From positions 620,001-684,000 of the forward strand of contig NZ_JARTWB010000003.1 in the NCBI RefSeq assembly GCF_031450785.1: a DNA stretch of 64,000 bases. Direction: 5' to 3'. Made by a program: the position numbers and the translations under genes. Below, piece by piece: positions 60,556-64,000 of the stretch. The notes beneath the pieces are model-generated. The model searched no databases and had not been told where the DNA came from. It saw only the letters and a program-made list of their open reading frames with translations. Origin of the DNA: Caballeronia sp. LZ062. GTDB taxonomy: Bacteria; Pseudomonadota; Gammaproteobacteria; Burkholderiales; Burkholderiaceae. How positions within the stretch are numbered: position 1 is the first letter of the stretch; the number at the start of each line of letters is the position of its first letter.

Positions 60556-61107
60556 TCAGGCCGCTTCCGGCGCGTCGATGAGTTCGGCTATTTCATCGAC
60601 TTCGATGGTGCAGCCACGCCGGTTCTTCACGCCGTGTCCCCAGGCATGAACGTGCGCGCCCGGACTCAGGTACGCCGCCAGCTCCGCCGCAGCGTGAGGC
60701 GGCATGCGCAGCGACGTGCCATCGTCGAGCAGCGCCCCGCGCAGTTCGCCCTTCGGACCGAAAAGCGAAAGCACCACTTCGCCGGCGGCCTCCATGGGCT
60801 TGCGTTCGACGTGCGGCTTGTGATGATGTTCGCCGTGGGCATGAGGACCGTCGTCGAGAATCAGCACGCCACCGCGCGTCGTCAGCGAGACGGCGGCGAT
60901 CATGTCTGCATGGCGCGGCTTGACGCCGCGCACGCGCACTTCATCGCCGAGCGCGACATGCCGGGCGAGTTGCTTCGACAGATGCGGAGGAAAGTGAACC
61001 TGACGCGAGCCGACGACGAGACCGTCGATTTCACCGTGAGAATTCAATAGAAAGTGCGTGACTTTGCCGCGTGTCTCGGGAAGGCTTGCGGGGTCGATCC
61101 AATGCAT
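60556..61107 (-). CDS. Tandem beta-domain protein with His-rich linker
   Basis: 183 residues, no signal peptide. Two copies of one domain are visible: RGKVTHFLLNSHGEIDGLVV...HFPPHLSKQL...LGDEVRVRG, and AGEVVLSLFGPKGELRGALLDDGTSLRMPPHAAAEL...PGAHVHAWG. The linker holds a His cluster (HAHGEHHHKPH) that could bind metal ions. The same domain occurs twice in the lipoprotein encoded next to it. Function unknown; OB-fold-like beta-barrels fit the pattern. Lies 33 nt upstream of the phosphoesterase gene. Confidence 0.8.
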   Translation of the reverse strand: MHWIDPASLPETRGKVTHFLLNSHGEIDGLVVGSRQVHFPPHLSKQLARHVALGDEVRVRGVKPRHADMIAAVSLTTRGGVLILDDGPHAHGEHHHKPHVERKPMEAAGEVVLSLFGPKGELRGALLDDGTSLRMPPHAAAELAAYLSPGAHVHAWGHGVKNRRGCTIEVDEIAELIDAPEAA

Positions 61108-61156
61108 GTTCGTTATCCTGAATGAGTGTGAGATTGAGACGCTTGCGATGGCGCGC

Positions 61157-61915
61157 TTAAGGCATTGGCGATGCGCGGTCGTACAGCGGCGTGAGATTGC
61201 CCGGCGTGCCGAATGCCGTCGCCTGAAGCGCGGTGCCGTATTGATTGCGCGTGCCGTAACCTTGCGCCGATACCGTCGCGCCAGCGTGGACCAGCGCCGG
61301 GAACCGTTGCGCCACGCGTGGCGTGAGCGCGATGACGGTGCCGTCGGACAGGATCACGCCATCGGGCTCACCGCGAGGCGCGCTCGTCACATGTGTCACC
61401 TGTCCTTCCGCGCTCAGGCGCGACAGTCCTTCACCGCGTGCTGCGCGGGGCAACGGCGGCATGCCGCGCATCGGCGGCTCGTCGATGACCTGCTGCCCAC
61501 TGCGCGTGTCGATGATGCGTTGCGCCGCGAAGCTGCCGCCTTCGTCGCGCCGGCCAGTCACTTGCACGGAATCACCCCGGCGGACGGCCGAAGTCAGTTG
61601 CGTGCTCATATGCGGCGGGAAGCGGACGAGCGTCCCGTCGTCGGTCATGAAGCCGTCGACATCGCCGTCAGGATTGGTCAGGAAGCGCGCGACCGTGCCT
61701 TGTGTGGTCGCCGTCGAAGCAGCGTCGGCGAACGGGCCCGGCGCTGCGCCCGGAGCGCGCGGGGCGGGTGGGGGTGGCGAAACGTCTGACGGCACGGGAC
61801 GCGCTGCCGGTTGCGCAGCGGACGGCGCCGGGATTTGAGCCGCGCAGCCGGCGCTCGCCGTGATCAACGCCGTGAACACGACGTTCCGCAGGCTGGGGTG
61901 TCGAGTCGATTGCAT
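61157..61915 (-). CDS. Lipoprotein with two copies of the same beta-domain
   Basis: 252 residues. Lipoprotein signal VVFTALITASAGCA (Cys near 24), a Pro/Ala-rich linker to about residue 70, then two domains: QGTVARFLTNPDGDVDGFMTDDGTLVRFPPHMSTQL...RGDSVQVTG and EGQVTHVTSAPRGEPDGVILSDGTVIALTPRVAQRF...AGATVSAQG. Pattern and spacing equal those of the next gene. First gene after the sigma-54-type promoter at 61948-61964; AAAGGAG precedes the ATG. Function unknown, envelope-located. Confidence 0.85.
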   Translation of the reverse strand: MQSTRHPSLRNVVFTALITASAGCAAQIPAPSAAQPAARPVPSDVSPPPPAPRAPGAAPGPFADAASTATTQGTVARFLTNPDGDVDGFMTDDGTLVRFPPHMSTQLTSAVRRGDSVQVTGRRDEGGSFAAQRIIDTRSGQQVIDEPPMRGMPPLPRAARGEGLSRLSAEGQVTHVTSAPRGEPDGVILSDGTVIALTPRVAQRFPALVHAGATVSAQGYGTRNQYGTALQATAFGTPGNLTPLYDRASPMP

Positions 61916-61947
61916 GATTCACTCCTTTCGTGTGGCGAGGAGTGAAC

Positions 61948-61964
61948 TGCAAGGCCTATGCCAA
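61948..61964 (-). promoter_or_regulatory. Sigma-54 (-24/-12) promoter
   Basis: On the minus strand TTGGCATAGGCCTTGCA matches TGGCAC-N5-TTGC with only the sixth base of the -24 element differing. The -12 element lies 33 nt from the start codon of the lipoprotein gene, giving a transcript start near 61937 and a short leader with ribosome site. The gene next to it encodes a sigma-54 activator. Confidence 0.85.
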
Positions 61965-61988
61965 TCGAGAAACGCCGATAAATCAATG

Positions 61989-62032
61989 CGTCGCGCGCGA
62001 CGAGCGGCTTAACCTGTCAAGAAAGCCGACAG
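61989..62032 (-). promoter_or_regulatory. Candidate activator binding sites upstream of the sigma-54 promoter
   Basis: Two dyads lie about 50-95 nt upstream of the predicted transcript start, the usual place for enhancer sites: a perfect 14-bp palindrome CGTCGCGCGCGACG (61989-62002) and CTGTC-N9-GACAG (62014-62032). Which, if either, is bound by the neighbouring activator is not known. Confidence 0.5.
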
Positions 62033-62058
62033 CGCATGTCCGGATCGTTGACGCTTTT

Positions 62059-63435
62059 TCAGGCGCCCGCGGACGCCTCGGACATGCCGAGCGCCGCCAT
62101 GCGCGTATAGAGCGACTGCCGGCTGATGCCGAGCCGCCGTGCCGCCTCGGCGCGGTTGCCGCCGGACGCGGAAAGCGCGTGGACGATCAGCGCATGCTCC
62201 AGTTGCGCTACCGCTTGCGGCAGCGGAAGGTCGAGCAGTGCCGGGGGAATCGCGTCATCCGCGTGACTTCGTGTCGCGGTCAGAAACGCGAAGTCATCGC
62301 GCGTCAGCACCTGTGCGGGCGCGAGCGCGCTCGCCCGCTCAATCGCGTTGGCAAGCTCGCGCACGTTGCCCGGCCATGCGAACGTGGCGAGCAGGCGCTG
62401 GGCATCGGCCGAGAGATGTTTGCGCGCGACATCGGACGATGCCGCCGCGAGGAAGTGTTCAGCGAGCGGCAGGATGTCGGCCACGCGCTCGCGCAGCGGC
62501 GGCATATGCAGCGGGATCACGTTCAGACGAAACAGCAAGTCCTGGCGGAACGTGCCTGCCTCGACCATCGCAGCGAGATCGCGATGCGTGGCCGCGACCA
62601 CGCGTACATCGACCGTGACGACGCGGTTCGTGCCAAGCGGCGTGACTTGCCGTTCCTGAAGGACGCGCAGCAGCTTCGCCTGCATCGGCAGCGGCATGTC
62701 GCCGACTTCGTCGAGAAAGAGCGTGCCGCCATGCGCCTCTTCGACTCGCCCGCGCCTGTCGCGCTGCGCACCCGTGAAGGCGCCCTTCCCGTGCCCGAAA
62801 AGTTCGCTTTCGAGCAAATCTTCGGGAATGGCCGCGCAGTTCACGGCGATGAACGGACCGCTCGCACGGGCCGACGCGCGATGCAACACGCGCGCGGCGA
62901 TTTCCTTTCCGGTTCCCGTTTCCCCGGTGATCAGCACGGTCGAGTTCGTGCCGGCGGCGCGGCCGAGGCGCTTCTGCACTTCGCGCATGGCCTCACTCAC
63001 GCCGAGCAATTGCGGCTCGTCGGACGTGACTTCGTCCGCGAACGCGCGCGTGGCAGGCGTGTCGATCTGCGCCGACAGCACGCGATCGAGCAGCGCGGCG
63101 ATTTCTTCCCGTCCGACCGGCTTGGCGAGATGCTCGAAGGCGCCGAGGCGCATGGCGCTGATGGTGTTGTCGCTTGTCGCGTGCGCGGTGAGCATCACCA
63201 CCGGCACGGTCTGCATACCCGGCGTCGCGCGTAGCGTCTCGAGCACGGCGACGCCGTCCGCGCCCGGCAAGCGGAAGTCGAGAAAAATGCAGGCAGGCGC
63301 CGCACGCCCGCGCAACTGTTCCAGCGCTTCTTCGCCGGAACGCGCTTCGGCCGTCGAGTGGCCGAGGTCTTGCACGGTTTCCGCGAGGCCTTCGCGAAAC
63401 GCGTCGTCGTCGTCGATGATCAGGATGGTCGCCAT
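62059..63435 (-). CDS. Sigma-54-dependent response regulator (NtrC/DctD family)
   Basis: 458 residues. Receiver: DDDD pocket at 8-11, phospho-Asp53 in FLDFRLPGADG, Lys105 in HLAKPVG. AAA+ domain: Walker A GETGTGKE at 171-178, sigma-54 contact loop GAFTGA at 218-223, Walker B LDEVGD at 241-246. Fis-type HTH at the end (AEAARRLGISRQSLYTRM). All features for a phosphorylation-activated sigma-54 activator are intact. Its start overlaps the kinase gene by 16 nt, and its target promoter candidate lies just after its stop codon, 143 nt from the lipoprotein gene start. Confidence 0.95.
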   Translation of the reverse strand: MATILIIDDDDAFREGLAETVQDLGHSTAEARSGEEALEQLRGRAAPACIFLDFRLPGADGVAVLETLRATPGMQTVPVVMLTAHATSDNTISAMRLGAFEHLAKPVGREEIAALLDRVLSAQIDTPATRAFADEVTSDEPQLLGVSEAMREVQKRLGRAAGTNSTVLITGETGTGKEIAARVLHRASARASGPFIAVNCAAIPEDLLESELFGHGKGAFTGAQRDRRGRVEEAHGGTLFLDEVGDMPLPMQAKLLRVLQERQVTPLGTNRVVTVDVRVVAATHRDLAAMVEAGTFRQDLLFRLNVIPLHMPPLRERVADILPLAEHFLAAASSDVARKHLSADAQRLLATFAWPGNVRELANAIERASALAPAQVLTRDDFAFLTATRSHADDAIPPALLDLPLPQAVAQLEHALIVHALSASGGNRAEAARRLGISRQSLYTRMAALGMSEASAGA

Positions 63436-64000
63436 GGCAAGTCGATCACAAAGCGCGTCAGGTTCGAATCGTCCGCAAGGTAAGCGCGGCCGCCATGCGC
63501 CGACGAAATCTCGCGCACGACGGCGAGACCGAGTCCCGATCCGTCGGGGCGGCCGGTGACGAACGGCTCGAAGATGCGCTCGCGCTCGGCTATGTCCACG
63601 CCGGGTCCATTATCGATGACTTCCAGCCTGAGCCTCTCGCCTTCTTGCGCTGCGACACCGTATGCGCGAACCGTCACGGTCCCGCCTGACGGCGTATGCC
63701 TGAGCGCATTCACAAGGAGATTGTCGAGCGCGCGCGCCAGTTGGGCCGGATCGAAAGCAGGCTGCGTCGTGCTCTGCGGCACGTCGACAGCCAGCGCGAC
63801 ATGCCTGCTTTCGGCTCGCGATTCATGCGTATGAACGATATCGTCGAGCCAGGCGCGCAGGTCGACTTCGCGTGCATGGACCGTCACCGATTGCGTCAGC
63901 GCAAGCAGGCTCGTCACCTGTAACTCGATGCGTCCCACTTGCTGAATGATCGTCTTCAACGCGGCTTCGCGGCGCGCGCCGTCGCCGGCCAGCGCGTTCT
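63420..64000 (-). CDS. Sensor histidine kinase, 5' end outside window
   Basis: C-terminal 193 or so residues of a histidine kinase. The dimerisation helix end (LKTIIQQVGRIELQVTSLLALTQ) precedes HATPase blocks DNLLVNALRHTP (N box), VIDNGPGVDIAERERIFEPF (G1) and GSGLGLAVVREIS (G2). The frame stays open to the right edge without a start, so the sensing region and H-box lie beyond. Overlap of 16 nt with the response-regulator gene marks them as a cognate pair. Confidence 0.93.
   Translation of the reverse strand, partial: NALAGDGARREAALKTIIQQVGRIELQVTSLLALTQSVTVHAREVDLRAWLDDIVHTHESRAESRHVALAVDVPQSTTQPAFDPAQLARALDNLLVNALRHTPSGGTVTVRAYGVAAQEGERLRLEVIDNGPGVDIAERERIFEPFVTGRPDGSGLGLAVVREISSAHGGRAYLADDSNLTRFVIDLPWRPS

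Overview
The window is high-GC, densely packed DNA of the Burkholderiaceae type, most likely Paraburkholderia or Caballeronia. The evidence is gene content and codon use: a complete pelABCDEFG operon, a guanidine-riboswitch carboxylase/allophanate hydrolase operon, a DUF2231/sorbosone-dehydrogenase pair and many LysR regulators. No phage, insertion sequence, CRISPR array, tRNA or rRNA was seen, so this reads as chromosome or chromid backbone with metabolic and accessory modules.

Layout. 1-1063 is the 5' part of an OtnK-type kinase. 1252-2358 is an ATP-grasp protein. 3034-4798 is a membrane protein plus sorbosone-dehydrogenase-like lipoprotein pair. 4986-6768 is a divergent SDR/LysR pair. 6785-20621 is the complete Pel exopolysaccharide operon on the minus strand; pelB carries a large in-frame minisatellite built on a 9-bp module. 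20744-23502 holds a response regulator, a CsbD protein, a small Gly-rich secreted protein and an SGNH hydrolase. 23729-33577 is a seven-gene minus-strand operon (ABC importer, two DUF1989 proteins, urea/guanidine carboxylase, allophanate hydrolase) headed by a clear guanidine-I (ykkC) riboswitch. This identifies it as a guanidine-as-nitrogen-source operon, not a simple urea operon.

33580-35889 is sparse and holds a low-GC lipoprotein gene. 35890-46243 is a catabolic module of two divergent arms around a LysR gene: FMO-like oxidase, RidA, DUF1028 and M20 deacylase on one side; Rieske oxygenase and a spermidine/putrescine-type ABC importer on the other. Its substrate is unknown but probably a nitrogenous (perhaps quaternary-amine) compound. 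46343-49165 encodes two secreted polysaccharide-active proteins, a spherulin-4/GH135-like hydrolase and a Tat beta-helix protein. 49975-56343 is a signalling island: a stand-alone CheB-like protein with a zinc ribbon, a giant CheB-CheR-PAS-kinase-receiver protein and a degenerate receiver.

56450-64000 is the most novel-looking part. Six same-strand genes (two proteins sharing a four-fold repeated beta-rich domain, a metallophosphoesterase, an MFS transporter, an ArsB/NhaD-like carrier and a YdcZ-type membrane protein) lie directly downstream of a sigma-54 activator/histidine kinase pair. A near-consensus -24/-12 promoter and two palindromes occupy the gap between the activator gene and the first target gene, so a self-contained sigma-54-controlled system of unknown purpose can be read from the sequence.
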